A stretch of DNA of 64,000 bases from Himantopus leucocephalus (lineage: Eukaryota; Chordata; Aves; Charadriiformes; Recurvirostridae): contig RSEF01000017.1 in NCBI GenBank assembly GCA_003993805.1, forward strand, positions 10,731,895-10,795,894, in the 5' to 3' direction. The translations under genes were made by a program, and so were the position numbers. Shown here piece after piece: positions 1 to 13,300 of this stretch (within the stretch, counting starts at the first letter, position 1; each line of letters opens with the position of its first letter). The notes beneath the pieces are model-generated. The model was not told where the DNA came from, did no database searches, and saw nothing but the letters and a program-made list of their open reading frames with translations.

Positions 1-1497
1 AAGGCTGACACGTCTCAATGAACTTTGATTCTCCCCAAAACTATGAAATTCTCTAATTGTCGTTTCTGTAGGAGTCCCTATATTCTTTGCCTGGAACATA
101 TTTATGCATATAGTGACTATGCTTTTTTTTTTTATTTTCATATACAGTTCCTTTACTCAGTAATTTGTTAACCTAATTTTTACAGCCTGATAAGCTATGT
201 GATGCGCATACTATCATATTCTTTCTCATTGCTAAATCAAGGAGACCTTATATATGGGGTTTTTTTTGTATATTACTAAAAGTAGAGAGACTCAGAGCCA
301 CCAGGTGTTTGAGGGTCCATGCCTCAGCTTTTATCCTCAGGACAGCACCTAACCATGATCTAGACTGGGCCCTCAGAAACTGCCGTAACACAAATAACAG
401 GAGGAGCGACAGAAACTGGCTTTCCTTTCGCTATGCAACATGTACTTCACCGCTTAACGCCTGGGAGCCTGGCTCCAGTTAGTGGGGTACTGTTGCTCAG
501 CGCCTAATCCAAAGGACAGTGGTTTTGGCAATCCAGCATAAAACTCCATTGTCCAGTGAAAGATGAAGTGTATTACTGCTTCAGCTACAGATTCTTCTCT
601 TACTGCTGTAGCTCAGGTGACTCCCTTAGCACCAACTAAATGGCCAAATAATGCCTGCACAGAGGACGTGCCGGTGCCAGCATCTGTTGACGACCCTCTC
701 TCAGCCCCCACGCGTTCCCCGTCGGCAGCAGCCCCTGCAGAAGTGCAGGCAAGAGCAACAAAAGGCACATCAAAGATCACTCTGTCTTTTCCCTCTGGGT
801 TCCCCTGACCACGACACTACACTGAGCTTTGCGGGAGAGTTGCAATCCCCGATGCACCGTTTTGTTGAGTGACTGTAAGAGAAGCTTCTTAGCACTCCTG
901 CCTGCTGCACAGCCCTCTGTGCCGGGGAGGGCCCGGGGACACACCACCGCAGACATCCAAGCAGCGCCTCGGAGCTGCAACTGTTCTGTGGAAAGTGATG
1001 CTCTCCTGAACAGGGTCAAAAGGGACCCAGGAAGGCATAATGAAGCGTTAGCTGATTTTCAAGGGGCTCTGTTTTGTTGTGTTAGCAATTTTCTACAGCA
1101 TTAAGCAGTTTCATGGTACATTGTACTGTGTTGCCTGAAATGGTGTACAGACTATTTTCAGCCCAGAAAGCTGAAGGATTTGAGTCTTTAAACATCGCAG
1201 TAGGCAGAGAGACTAAGAACAGCCGCGACCCACAGTAAACTTTCTAGTGCAACAAAACTGATCCTCCTTCCCAGGACTGCAGCCCCATCAGGAGCCACGC
1301 TCCAGCCTTTCAGCGAGCTGCTGCATCAGTGCCCAAGAAAGTCTACATCTTTATGAATCACTACCTCCGCCTATGTAACCTGTACCCTCTCCTTGCTCCA
1401 ATTCTCCATCCTCTCCCTTCTTTCTTCCTTCTTTCCTTTTCTCTTTAAACAGTCTTCTTTCCTTTTCTTTTTCTCAGATGAATTGTCCAGAGATGAC

Positions 1498-1540
<43 letters not shown>
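1498..1540. repeat. (AAT)14 microsatellite
   Basis: A perfect AAT trinucleotide run of about 14 units lies after a pyrimidine-rich stretch (about 1380-1475) in intron 2. It is probably length-polymorphic. No coding or regulatory role is implied. Confidence 0.98.
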
Positions 1541-1545
<5 letters not shown>

Positions 1546-4500
1546 GCTTAAATAACTATGGGGTCAAGAACTGTCTTTTTACATAACAAATGTGATATAT
1601 GTATTTCAATCACTATTTTCAGTTAAATTTAGATCTCTACCTGTTCCTTACAGTTGCACAAGGAAAACAGCAAGTTATTGGCATGTCCACGGTAAGAGGG
1701 GCTCTACAACAGGTGCCTTAGGATGGTCACACTAGTTTTCAGAAAAAAAGTTAGGACATAGGGAAAAATGTTACAAAAGGGCTAGATGATGTATCAGCTG
1801 TACGCCATAAGCAGCACTCTTGGCTTTCAAGAAACAAACTGGGCCACACCAATCATGGCATTTTAAAAACACAACGCTGGAGTAGCAAGTGACACGATGT
1901 AGTAGGCACAACACACCGGGACTCCACCAAATGGTGTATCACAAAGGGTCATGTCAGCGCGTAGGAACCGCACTGCACCTGGCTGAGCCTCTTCCTACAG
2001 GACACGGAAGGGAATTTGGGAGCATCTGCAGCTTGAAGGGAGATGAGGGATACCGCCTAGCTATTGGGGTCTTTATTCTTTAACATCTTGCCTTTTCGAA
2101 TCCCATAACGTTTCTAACAGTAACAACAGTAATAATAATTTTTATTGCTGATTGATTTCCAGTACTTGAATCAGGTTGGAATCAACGTCTTTGGCAAGGA
2201 AGAATTCCATAAAATGTTCTGCAATGTCTCCTTTTTATTTACGACTATAATCCTAAAATCACAGCCAGCTCACATTGGGTGAGTAAAGGAGCAAAATGCT
2301 GTAAAGACAGCTTGAAAAAGGAGAGCTCTCATCTATTACAGGGAGTTCTGTCTCACTTAAAATTTCATGAATATTATTAGAAATTATGGTCATATATTCA
2401 TCACTGGAATACTTCTCAGCTATTATATTAAGCTTCATAGATCAAACTACGTGCAGTTTTTCAAAACAAATCCCCAAAATAAACCCCAACGAAGGTGCTC
2501 AGCACCCTTTGCACATGCTGCTGAGGGATGTGCCTTGTGCCCTCCGTGGCAGCTGAACGTGGCTACGGGGGGTCCCTGACTAGTAAGCACAGGATACATC
2601 CCTTGGATTTACAGCAAGAGAGAGGAGGACCTCTTTGCCGAGCACGCAGCGGTCACAGCCAACGTGGCTGTTGTGTGGGCAGCCGCTCCATGAACCCTCA
2701 CAAACACGCAGCCCCGCCGGGGTCTCCAGCACCCTGCTCTGCCTGACCCCGTGCCGAGGGGTCCTTAGCACAAAAGGAGTCTCTGTAATTCTGTGGGAAA
2801 CGTGTATTCTGCTGCTACCCCTGCCACTGATGGGGAGCCACGAAACAGGAACGGCCTGGGTGTCTGGATCTGCTTCCAGGACTCCTCTCTGCCCTCGTGC
2901 CAGCCGTCCTCCACCAGGACACTCCCAGAGCCGTCCCTCCTCGCTCCTGGGGGCTCCTGGGGAGCAACGTTTGTGGGGGCAGGTCAAAGCTCGGGTCTGA
3001 CCGCACAGAACACGGGCTGAGGGGACCTGGGAGGAGAGCAGAGCAGGACTTCTGAGACTCATGCTGGTTTTCCCCAAACATGCACCCTAAAAAAAGAAAG
3101 TACCCATGCGAAGAATGAGATTGTGCGTCCCAGAGAACCAGAGTAACATCTGTGCTGCAGGGCAGTGGAGGAGAGGCAGGAACCATGGCACTGTGTCACT
3201 GAACTGCTGATCTGTGTAAAATGCCAGGCATGGTACCCAACGCCGTGCCACGAACACAAAGGAGAGCATTGCTTGTGGAAGCTGAGCCTACGCGGAGGGA
3301 TGGTGAGCTCCACTGGGCCTCCGTGGGACTGTGCCCTGACTGTGCCCCAGCTGCCTTCTGGGATAAGACCTGGAAATAAAGCATCCTTCTCTGCAGCCTC
3401 TGCTCCTCGGGAAAGGAGCCCAGACGCAGAAGGGGAGATGCAGCCTGCTTGCTCCAGGTGGGGCACCACCAACCCTAGCCGTGCAGCGAGGGTGCCGCGG
3501 TTCCCCGCAGCCAGGGACACGCTCCTGCACGTGAGAGGGCTCCCCCTCCACGGTATCCCATAAAGTCTGCATGGGCGTAACCAAGCATGGAAGCTGGCTT
3601 GGCACCATCGAGGGTATGTGCTCGTCAGGACTGAGCTCTACGAACATTTCTACTCCAGAGTGTTTTCTGCTGAAGCGTTGGGTTAATCCTCTAGGTGCGC
3701 TTCCTCCGGCCTTGACATCCACCCTCCAAACCTCTGTTACAATGCCGAGGGAGCCAAGGTGCTTACACAGCCGATTGCCTTCCCACAGCAAACTGCTGCG
3801 CATTCAATTGCATCTGCTCATATCCTCTGTAATCCAAACTATGTGGGTGAAAGCAATCAGAAAGGTTCAGATTAAACAGCAACAAGGCTTGATGTTGTTT
3901 CTAGCCTGGCCCAGATGTTTACTCAATACCGCACGTCACTTAACATTCATGATGTTGTTTTTAATCTCAGATTCTCCCTATGAGGTAGAGCTTTTCTGCA
4001 CCTGAAGACAGCACATTCACCATTTCTTGTCACCTTCTAGAAAACAACTTGACTCAATGGAATTAACCAAACCCAAACTTCCATTGCAGAGAACTAGAAG
4101 ACTGCCTTTTTTGCTAATCTATACCAATTCTTACTGAAAGGACATTTTTAACAGGCAGCATACCCTTCTCAGTGAGTTTGAATAAAAGAACACATTAAAA
4201 GGAATAGAAAAGTGCACATATCAATGAAGAACTGTTCGCTGGAAACAGCCACAGATAAAAATCCCTGGAAATGTCATCACGCACTGTTTGTAGATACAGC
4301 TGTACCCATATCTCTAAATTACAAATGATAATGAGGTGTAAAGATTTTATCAGATACCTAGCCTGCTTGAAAGGCCTTTGTGTGTTGGCTGGTGTAGTCT
4401 CATATTAGGTGGTAGGAATTTTGTTTTCTTTTCTAAGTGGAACATCAGATTACACAGGTCTTATTTCACTGCTGATTGCAGTCGTCCACTTAACATCTTG

Positions 4501-4939
4501 ACAGATATTCAAGAACGGAGCAAGGCTGGTGGCGCTGCCGAGTGAGGTGCACATTCATCCATCATCTGCTAACAGATCACTTGGAGGGCCAGCCCTTATG
4601 TCATTATCCTGCCACGCTCCACAACTTGGTGGCTTTTTTTTTTTTTAATTCCTGCTAACTAGGTTTCTCAACAACTTTGTGAGAGCCTGTTAGCATTCGT
4701 TGCTACAAACAAAAACATCAACTGAAAACATCATAGGCCAGAGCTTGAATAATACGACAGGTTTTTTTGATATATTTGCTGGAGATAACACAGTTGTGTG
4801 ATGTTTTGGCCTATTTCCAGCAAGCATTGCCACTGCACTGTCTGTGTATTGCCAAGCCTTCTTCAAATGCTTTGTGTACTTTTTCACAGCAGCGGGATCA
4901 CAATCGCCTGTTGCCGATCTCCTGCGCCCCCGTCCCAGT
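1541..4939. other. Intron 2 segment, no gene seen
   Basis: Mixed-composition intronic sequence, moderately GC-rich from about 2480 to 3570 and AT-rich elsewhere. Short open frames occur on both strands but none resembles a known protein or carries splice-site support. No interspersed repeat was recognised. Confidence 0.6.
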
Positions 4940-5167
4940 CCACTCCAGCCCCTCCTGTGTGAGAAGTCGGGCTCCCAGCTGAGCCCGTGATCCTGCTGTC
5001 TGTGGGTCAGGCTGGCAGATCTTAAAGTAAGAAGGGGCACTTTGGGGTCTAANACCACTCCAGCCCCTCCTGTGGGAGAAGACGGGCTCCCAGCCGAGCC
5101 CGTGATCCTGCTGTCTGCGGGTCAGGCTGGCAGATCTTAAAGTAAGAAGGGGCACTTTGGGGTCTAA
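4940..5167. repeat. 113-bp direct tandem duplication with an N at the junction
   Basis: Copy 1 (4940-5052) and copy 2 (5055-5167) are 113 bp each and differ at four positions I can see. They are joined through a single N at 5053. This could be a real two-copy minisatellite, or two alleles placed side by side during assembly. Confidence 0.95.
5053..5053. other. Single ambiguous base (N)
   Basis: One N sits exactly at the boundary between two near-identical 113-bp copies, suggesting a sequence join or an unresolved base at a repeat boundary. Confidence 0.95.
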
Positions 5168-7080
5168 ACAGGTGATGGGCACCGGCTCAGACAAAGCAAT
5201 AACGAACCAGGACCCCACCGCGGGGCCGAGCACCAGGCACTGCCTCGCCGGAGCTTGCAGCAGGGCAGGACAGCGCGCCCCCCCATCCCGACCCCCAACA
5301 CCCCGCTGAGGTCCTGTGGCTGCTCTCGCCCACGCTTCGGCTCAGCCAAAGGCGGAGATGACCAAAGAACAATCACTGCCCACGATCCAATCCTGTCCGA
5401 TCCCTCACCGGTCTTCCTGAAAAGCAGTCTTCCAGAAGGGTCTGGCAGAGGACTCCCCTGACTCCGGGTGACCTCCCTCCATACCACCTCTGCTGGCACT
5501 GGCAAACCAAGTGCCCAACCTTGCTGGGACCCAACTGCGCTGCGTACCAGTATGAGACAAAATGAGGAGCCTGAAAGGCTTTCGCCCCATGGATGGAAGT
5601 GTGGCAAGTAACAGTGTCTCCTTTACGTGATTGCTATTGCTCTTGCCATCTAATAAGTTCAGAGAAAAAAAATCTTTTTTTTAAGCAAAATTTGTTTGGG
5701 GGAAAGAATTGAGATGAGTTAGAAATGTAATCAATGTTTGTTGCGGTTGCCAGGTACAGCGCAAGCGGCAGGAGCACCCACAGAACCCCGCTGCAGAGAG
5801 GCACTCAGAATCTGTGGGTCGGTGTGAATCTCATCCAGAAAGCAAACTGGTCCATCAGCCCAACACGACTGCTGAAATGTTTTGTGAAACACAAAGCTGA
5901 TTATTCTATATCCATTCATTAGTGCTTTTGGCACCTCATTCAGCCTCCTTTATGACTTCTTATTTTTGTCGGCTTTTCCACTTGGTTACATTAAAAGAGG
6001 AACTCTCTTGAACCCCTTTAATGTTCTTAACTCATAAACCACAAAGCATGTTCTATTTCTGGCAGCCTGTGAGATTTATTACACTGACTGGCCTTGCGTT
6101 CACACCTCTGTTGAAAGACAGAAACAAACTCTTCAGCATTTGAGAAAGAGAATCACTGCTTGTCAACATGCCGCTGCATAGTTTGACTTCACTGGACGTG
6201 TGAGGAGAGTAAGGTTTCTCTCTAACACTGCTGTCTGTGAAACAGTCCTTAAAAAGAAGCAACGAATACAGAAACTTGAGGCTACCTGTATAGGTGAAAC
6301 AGTTACCATCCTGCCTGCTTTCACGTAACACTCAGTGGAAAAATGCATTTGCTTCTATTTGGGAAACACTCAGTAAAATCACTAAAAGCCATGGATGAAA
6401 CCATATAAAATAGATTTGTGTTTCCTTGTCCCGGTATACTTGACATAACCAAGGGCATATACTTCTTAATGTAAATAGATCACACTTGCACAACACTATT
6501 CTAAATAAATCTGGGGCTAATGTAGTTTATGAGATACACTGAGGAGGTTAAATTGTTTCTGACTAGGTGGTTAATTAAAGGATTTATTTTGCAATTGCAG
6601 AGGACCCATAACTCATGAGTTACTGCACAATAAAAGTGTTGTGGATGTGTAAAATAACACCACGATTAACTCCCCCAAGCCACCGAGCCCCACGCAGTTC
6701 TGTGCGCCCCTTCTTTGTGCCAATGGCCCCAGTCCGAAATTCAAGAACTTCTACCAAACTGTGGCTCGGGGTTGGGGGTTTTGTTGTTGTTGCTGGTTTT
6801 GGGTTCGGGGTTTTGTTTTGTTTTAGTGAAATAGATGCATCTGATGAAGTGGTTGGCTCAGGGCTTCTGCCAGCTACATCAGAGGAAAACAATATACGGA
6901 GGATTAATTATCAAGTAAAAGTGGTCTGGAACAGAAGAGAGAAACAGCCCGATAAGACTTTTTAATAGATGGTTCTCATTCTGTTTCTCTCTCAAAAGAC
7001 TCCTGAGGATCTTTGAGCTCTACAGTGAAGCCTCCATCAGAAGACATATTGCATTTGTATTTCGTTTGGCAAGGTCTAGC

Positions 7081-7560
7081 GTTTGTTTTACCATTTCTTC
7101 AAAGTAATCTTAATGTTTAATGAAAAGTGACAAAGAGGAAGTGTGGAAAAAAAAAAATAGAACATGGTTTTCCTTTTAGTTAAAACTCTGTTTGTTTTGG
7201 TCCATATTAAAAAAATGATTTTCCTATATATTTAGCCCTCTAAAATCCATGCCATTCGGCTACCAGCATTAATGATGTTAGGGTGAATTATAAAGAGAAA
7301 TCAAATTTTCCATAGCATTTGAACGCCATTAAAATGCCAAACAATAAACTACCAGACTGCAAATTAGATCAGTGGAAATATCAAACACATTGCGGTATAA
7401 AATCCATAATTGCATTTAGCGCTTTGGCTCCCAGGGGACAGGCTGCTAAAGATCATCACCGTGCCACATATGAGAAGCTATTGACAGAACGATAAAAATC
7501 GACAGGCTAACCAAATAAACACTGCAGGCTTCATTAAATATTCAGCAACTGAAATTTGAC
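7081..7560. promoter_or_regulatory. Candidate conserved non-coding element
   Basis: A 480-bp AT-rich, complex (non-repetitive) block with few CpGs and several homeodomain/POU-like cores (for example ATTAATGATG, ATAATTGCAT and ATTAAATATTC). This texture is typical of deeply conserved enhancers in introns of developmental genes. It contains no open frame of note. The call is by texture alone. Confidence 0.35.
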
Positions 7561-8689
7561 TATCATGCGCCTTTTTTCCCACTAGATGTGTCCTGCTGCA
7601 GCGCTCAGAATTTTTACTGTGACAGCAATATGGGATGCTGTGCCCCGCAGGCCTGCGCGGCACCGAGCGGCGGCAGGACACGGTCAGCGCCGTCAGGTAC
7701 CGGCGCCATCAATAAACATGCTGCAGCTCAGACAGGGTTATTATTCTTCTGAATACATTATTAGCCTTGGCCCCAGGAATATCTGGCTCCAAAGACTTTA
7801 ATTAGAGGAAGTGTAATATCTAGGAAAGTTTAACACTTCTCCTACGAGGACAGGGACACCTTGTCCCTAACAAGGCGCGCCTTGCAGGAGCCGAGCACTG
7901 AACGCCCTCCTCTCGCCCCCTCCTTCTGCTCGGTGGGGCGATGCAGAGGCTGCGTGATCCCGCGCACCCCGAGAAGGGAGAGGGTCGAGCTGCTCCAGGC
8001 TGGCCACGGCTCCCACGGCCACGCGCGCTGCCGGTCGCTCACACGGCTGCGAGCCCGGAGCAGAAAGCGCCTGCGGGCTCAGGGGTGCGCATCTCCGCGT
8101 GGCACTCACCCCCGGGAACGGCAGTTTGCTTTAGGTAGCTCTGGCTTTTACACTGTAAAGGAACACAAAGGGAACGAGCGTCCCTGGCAGAAGACAGGAT
8201 GGTGCTAATTTTGAATTTTATTAACCACTTAATTCTTGTCATTCTCTTGGATTACCTGCTGCCAGGAGGAGCGCGTCTGTGGCTTATGCAGCCATTCCTC
8301 CTGGCCACGGCGAGATGAACAGAGTTACAGGAGAGCCTGGAAGAGGCAGAGGGCACAGAGCCAAATCTGTGAAATCTAAGAAAAGCCAGTCTGTCCCGAG
8401 GAGTTCTGCAAGCCGAACAACACTTGCTGCTTGTGTACCTGCCCTGACGGAGAGGGAGAGAGACTGCAACTTGGGATGGAGTTTGAGTACCAAACTGTTT
8501 AAAGTATTTAAAAGATACTGATGTATTTCTTAAAATTACAGTGAACGTTTCAAATCCTGGAAGTGGTTCTCAATATCCTGTCAAGATCCATTTTAGCCCG
8601 CTTGCACGGTCACGCGTGTAGAGTGGCACACTTACTGCTGCCATAGAAAAAACGACAGCGAAAAGGCTACGCGTTTCCTCTCTCTGTTC

Positions 8690-8900
8690 CTACAGGCCTC
8701 GAGTCTGAAATTAGAACAAATAAAATGTATAATGCATGCTCTGGAAGCACCCAATAGGGTTATAAGCAGCCATTCCCTCTTCATGGAGAAAAAGTTTATG
8801 TAAATGACTGATGACAGTGTTATTGTGTGAGGAATATCAATGGAGTAATTACAGTTACATAGCTTGCTGCTGCACTGCTGCTCTAAGCCTGTGTTAATTT
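8690..8900. promoter_or_regulatory. Candidate conserved non-coding element
   Basis: An AT-rich, non-repetitive stretch with octamer-like and TAAT-like cores (TATAATGCAT, GAGTAATTACAG) in intron 2. The enhancer reading is by sequence texture only. Confidence 0.25.
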
Positions 8901-10233
8901 TTCACACCGCTCCCTTGGGAAAGATCGCAGTGTGCTCCTAAGAGCAGAGCTAATAATCGGAGCTCTGAGCCACTGCCGCTGAAACTAGCCCCAAGGTCTT
9001 TCTGAGCAGACTGCTAAACACTGACTGTCTCCCCAGAGAGAAGAGAACAGAGATAAAATGATTAAAAACTGCCAAATTGGACTGGCAATCACTTGGCTAT
9101 ACTGTCAGCCCAAGACAAGACAAATCTCAGTTATTTTTTCTTTTGTGAGCCGGAGAACTAGGATAGCACAAAGCAGAGTGGCTGCAAACAGAGCAGCGGA
9201 CTACCCACACCTCAGGTCTTCACAAGTACTGTGTCAACATCTGCAGACACAAATGATGTGTCAGTGATTGTATTTAACACCAACACAAATCAAGAATCTG
9301 AGAAAACCAATTTCTATTTAGGCCTACTGGGACCTTTATTATTATGAGTCAATTCCACTTGTTTGATCCCAGGAATAATTTCAGGACTGAGCAGATCACA
9401 GACTCAATAACGACATCTTACTCTATATGAGCAGTTCCCTGAGGTTAGATACCGCTGATAACTGTTTGTCCTAAAATTTTAGACAACTTACACACTCTGG
9501 TCAGTTCTCCATAGTGAAAGGCAGTGCAAGAATTAAGTGACAGAACACATCTTAAACTTTGTTCAATAAACGTGCTTTGAAAAAGTCAGCCAAGGTGTCT
9601 CTGCACCTCAGCTGCGCGAACAGTGTGAGAGGATCGCAAGCGCCATCTGACCATCAGTAAGAAGGAGGTACTGCTTCCCACCGGTTGGAAGGAATACTCT
9701 GTATCAGAAGAGAAGAGTGTGCCACAATTAGCTTACCGGCTAGAGAACAACAGCCCACAGCAACGCAAGCGTGCAGTACTGCCATAAACCGCTTCAAAAA
9801 GGCACATCGGCCTTTCCTGGGAAGGGGGTGCAGAACAACAGCCTGAAACGGCCGTGGACAATCCCACCGACCTAACGCACGGCCGGTCCACAGCGCCTGT
9901 GCGAGGTACGTTTTGGCAGGATACGCACAGGAGACGCACATTGACACAGCTCCATCGCTGTAAGGGGACAAAAGGGTGACAGCCATAGACCTCGTCTACC
10001 ACCCAATCACAGTATTTTTAGCTTCCATTAGTCACATGAAATCATACATGCAGGTGTCAGTGTTCATGCAACCACCTATCCAGGCCCTTTACTGGAGTCA
10101 AACGGTCAAGGGGCTTGTGCATAATAATGGAAAAAAGTTACCCCAGTCTGGATCTGGGGCTCCCTGACTCCATCCCATCTATCCACAGAGAGAGAGATGA
10201 CACGGGGGCTTCTCTCCCCCGCCCCGTAAATTT

Positions 10234-10380
10234 ATAGAATCATGGAATGGTTTAGGTTGGAGGGACCTTGAAGATCATTGAGTTCCAACCCCCCCTGCCC
10301 TGGGCAGGGACACCTCCCACACCAGCCCAGGTTGCTCAAAGCCCCGTCCAGCCTGGCCTTGAACACCTCCAGGGATGGAG
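10234..10380 (-). mobile_element. CR1 LINE 3' end fragment
   Basis: Read on the minus strand this is the terminal part of an avian CR1 non-LTR retrotransposon, ending in the typical ATTCCATGATTCTAT 8-mer-like tail near 10234. Plus-strand landmarks include ATAGAATCATGGAATGG, GGTTGCTCAAAGCCCC and GCCTTGAACACCTCC. It is 5' truncated at about 10380; degenerate CR1 sequence may continue to about 10440. The reverse transcriptase region is absent, so it cannot move. It is in the same orientation as LMX1B transcription. This is the only clear interspersed repeat I recognised in the window and the main evidence for an avian or reptilian source. Confidence 0.93.
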
Positions 10381-13300
10381 GTGTTTATCAAACATTTGTT
10401 TGCGATTAAAAATCCTTCTAGCCCGTTCCCTTTTGAAGGAAGAGGAAGAAATCTGGCAAGATGGAACACTGGCAGTTGGCTGGGATAAAATTGGGCTAGA
10501 GGAGGCAACTTGCTTTGATAAATCCCCCAATGTTTCCAGTTTTCACCAAAACATCCACTGCCACATCTGCTCCTCAAATATCTCATTTACAGGACAGGTA
10601 GTGGAGGCCACTGCTAGAGTTTCACAGGGATTAAGATGATCTCTCGGCTCTGACTTCTCCTTTATCGGACTGCACCAGTCTCGCCTTTACAGGGCTGCCG
10701 GGGGCCTGCAGTCTCCTGCCGCCCGTGCAGTGCCCACGTCTTCTGCAGTAACGGGGCGTGCCCTGCGCGTGGTCCTCCGCCAGCCCTGGGAACCCCGCGG
10801 GACCGTGCCCCAGGGCAGCCGCTTGTATGGGCAACGGCGAGAGAGGACGGACTGGGTCCTCCTGACCCCGACAGAGCGCTGCGTTCTGGAATGGGATACT
10901 TTTGAAAACCTGCACACGGAGGAGGGAGGGAAGCAAAGCAGCCCCAACACAAAAATTATTTTACTTTGTTTCTGTCTCAGAACGGCCCTGTTTTAATGTT
11001 TTTGCTCTCAGCTCTGCGTCATGTATGGGGTGGGGAGAATGGGGGTCCGCGACAAGCCAAGGGATTCGCAAGGGGAAGGTCTGTGGCACGTCCTCCTCTC
11101 TCCACCCTGGAGAGGGACATGGGAAGCAGCCCAGTGCGAGCCATGGCACAAGGGCTGCCCCGGGGTGAGGGGCACGCAGTGACACTGGGGGGGTCAGAAT
11201 GAAACGCCTCCCCGCGGGACGTCTGCGGGCGCTGCCAAACTCCCGAGCGCAGCCTCTTCTACGGGAAAGCTGCGTGCTGGGGCTGGACTCGGGATTGCTG
11301 AACTGAAACCACATCTGAGGCAGAGTACGCTGCAGTTATTAAATAAGTTTTAATTTATTTCATTGATAGCTCATTTTCAGATGATTCTTTTTGATCTGTC
11401 TCAGTGCCTTGTCTGACATGTCCTGCAGGTCCACCCCGGCTCACTCCGGCTGTGTTGAAAAGCACTTGTCCCTCCCTTCGAAATCTATGGCTTTTGCTTT
11501 TCCTCAGAGTAAGACCTGCAGAATCCTTCCCACCTATTCCAAAACTGATCTCACACAGAGAAACAGCAGAACCACTACACAAAGCTCTGCAAAATTCCAT
11601 TTATTACCTCCCAGTTCAGTTATCTATCAGTTAAAACTAATGTTTCCTGCCTGTAAAAACAGCTGTTAGGGTGAGTCTCTAAAATAAATTCAGGAATGAT
11701 ATGGCCGTACCTACAACCCCCTTCCGCTCAGCTACACACACTGATATATTCACACACAAACTACTCAATTAAGAGCGTCTAAATAGGGACTGACTTGCAG
11801 CCTAGGAAAGTCTGAGTTACCGGACCCCTTTCTGTAGGGCGTTTGTGGAGTGGGAACACTTCAGGGTGCCGCAGCTCGGCTCCAGCCAGTCCGGTCCACA
11901 TGGCTGTGCCACATCCCTGCCGCACAGCCCTCATCTCCGTCCTCAACGCAACACAGTCACCTTGCCAGCTGACAGACCTTTTGCAGTAGAAACAACACGG
12001 GTTTGCTTACCGCGTTTGTTTTCTCATTTCCAACCTTAAAAAAATCCACTGGAGTCTTAACTTTCATACACAAAAACATACCTTTTTCACACACTAAATA
12101 TATAGTCTGCGCACATACAGGACGCGCACTTACCACGCACTTAAAGAATATTATTTGAGCAGAGGGTCATATTGTAAACAGAAAAACAACTTTCTACTTC
12201 AGCTGCTATAGATCCAGATGCTTTCTCTGTTCTGCAACACTCCAGACACATATGATTAAAAAGAACATACCAGGTATTACAACTATTAAACTGTTAGATA
12301 CAATTTACAATGGCAATAACCCACTTGTCGTTGGTCTTTGCTAAAGTTAACCAGAAGTTTGTCAGATATTTAACAGCCCGTGGAGTGAACGGAGTTTGTG
12401 ACTTGTTTCACAGAAGTTTATTCAGTTGTTTCTTACAATCACTAGCTTTTGTTTTAACTCAGTTTGCTCAACTAAAGAAAAATGCGAGGCTAGCTGATAC
12501 AGGGCTTTTTATTTTTGGTCCATTTGTACGAAGTGTTCCATTTCAGTTGTATTCAGAGCAGCTCAGACCCGATCCCCGCTCTGTACTTGCGGAAAGCAGG
12601 GGACCTTCTGGCAAACCCCACCGGAGCAGCGCCAGAGCCGGGCGAGCAATTCCTGGACTCAGCTCGGGACAAAACGACCCGTGAGCCTTAGGGGCAGAGG
12701 CTGCCGACACATGTTTGGGCACTGGGGCGCCCATGGCAGGGCCACCAGCCCGGCCCCTCTGGGCCACCCAGCCCCGCACGCAGACAGCGTGCAGCCTGAG
12801 CACGCGTCCCACCGTGCGAATAGGGCTGGGGAAGGTCCGGCTCGGTGGCCCTCCCGCAAGTGCTTTGGAAGTGTCCCAAGGGACCAGTTCAGAGGCAGAG
12901 GGACGCCTGGCGACCGTTCTCTGGAGCGAAGGCAGCAGCCTGGCCTCTCTGATGTCCTTCCCTGTCCCTCCAACAGTGCCGGGAGATGCAGCGCACCAGC
13001 TCTGGCATGGTCTTGGGTGGAAGGCCTGGCCAAAAGACAGGACGGGACAGCAGTGTCCTCGTTTTATTGGAAATTTTTTTAACTTTGGTAGAGATGTATG
13101 AACCAGAGAAGCTGCTGGTGCTCATTCACTGAGAGTAATGAGGTTTGACAGATTTTTCTCAAGGATTACAGGATATAAGCTCCCCTACTCATCAGAAGCA
13201 AGATGTTGTCTGGGTGGATGTCGATCTTTCCCACAAAATCTGAACAATTTAAACATGTGAGAGCATGTACAAGTCACCATGAAGTTACTCTGTTATTTGT

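Larger units (their letters stand above)
5168..10233. other. Intron 2 segment, no gene seen
   Basis: Intronic DNA with AT-rich blocks, a T/G-rich low-complexity stretch at about 6768-6823 and a GC-rich patch at about 7870-8130. Two subregions (7081-7560 and 8690-8900) look like conserved non-coding elements and are noted separately. No exon or transposon was recognised. Confidence 0.6.
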
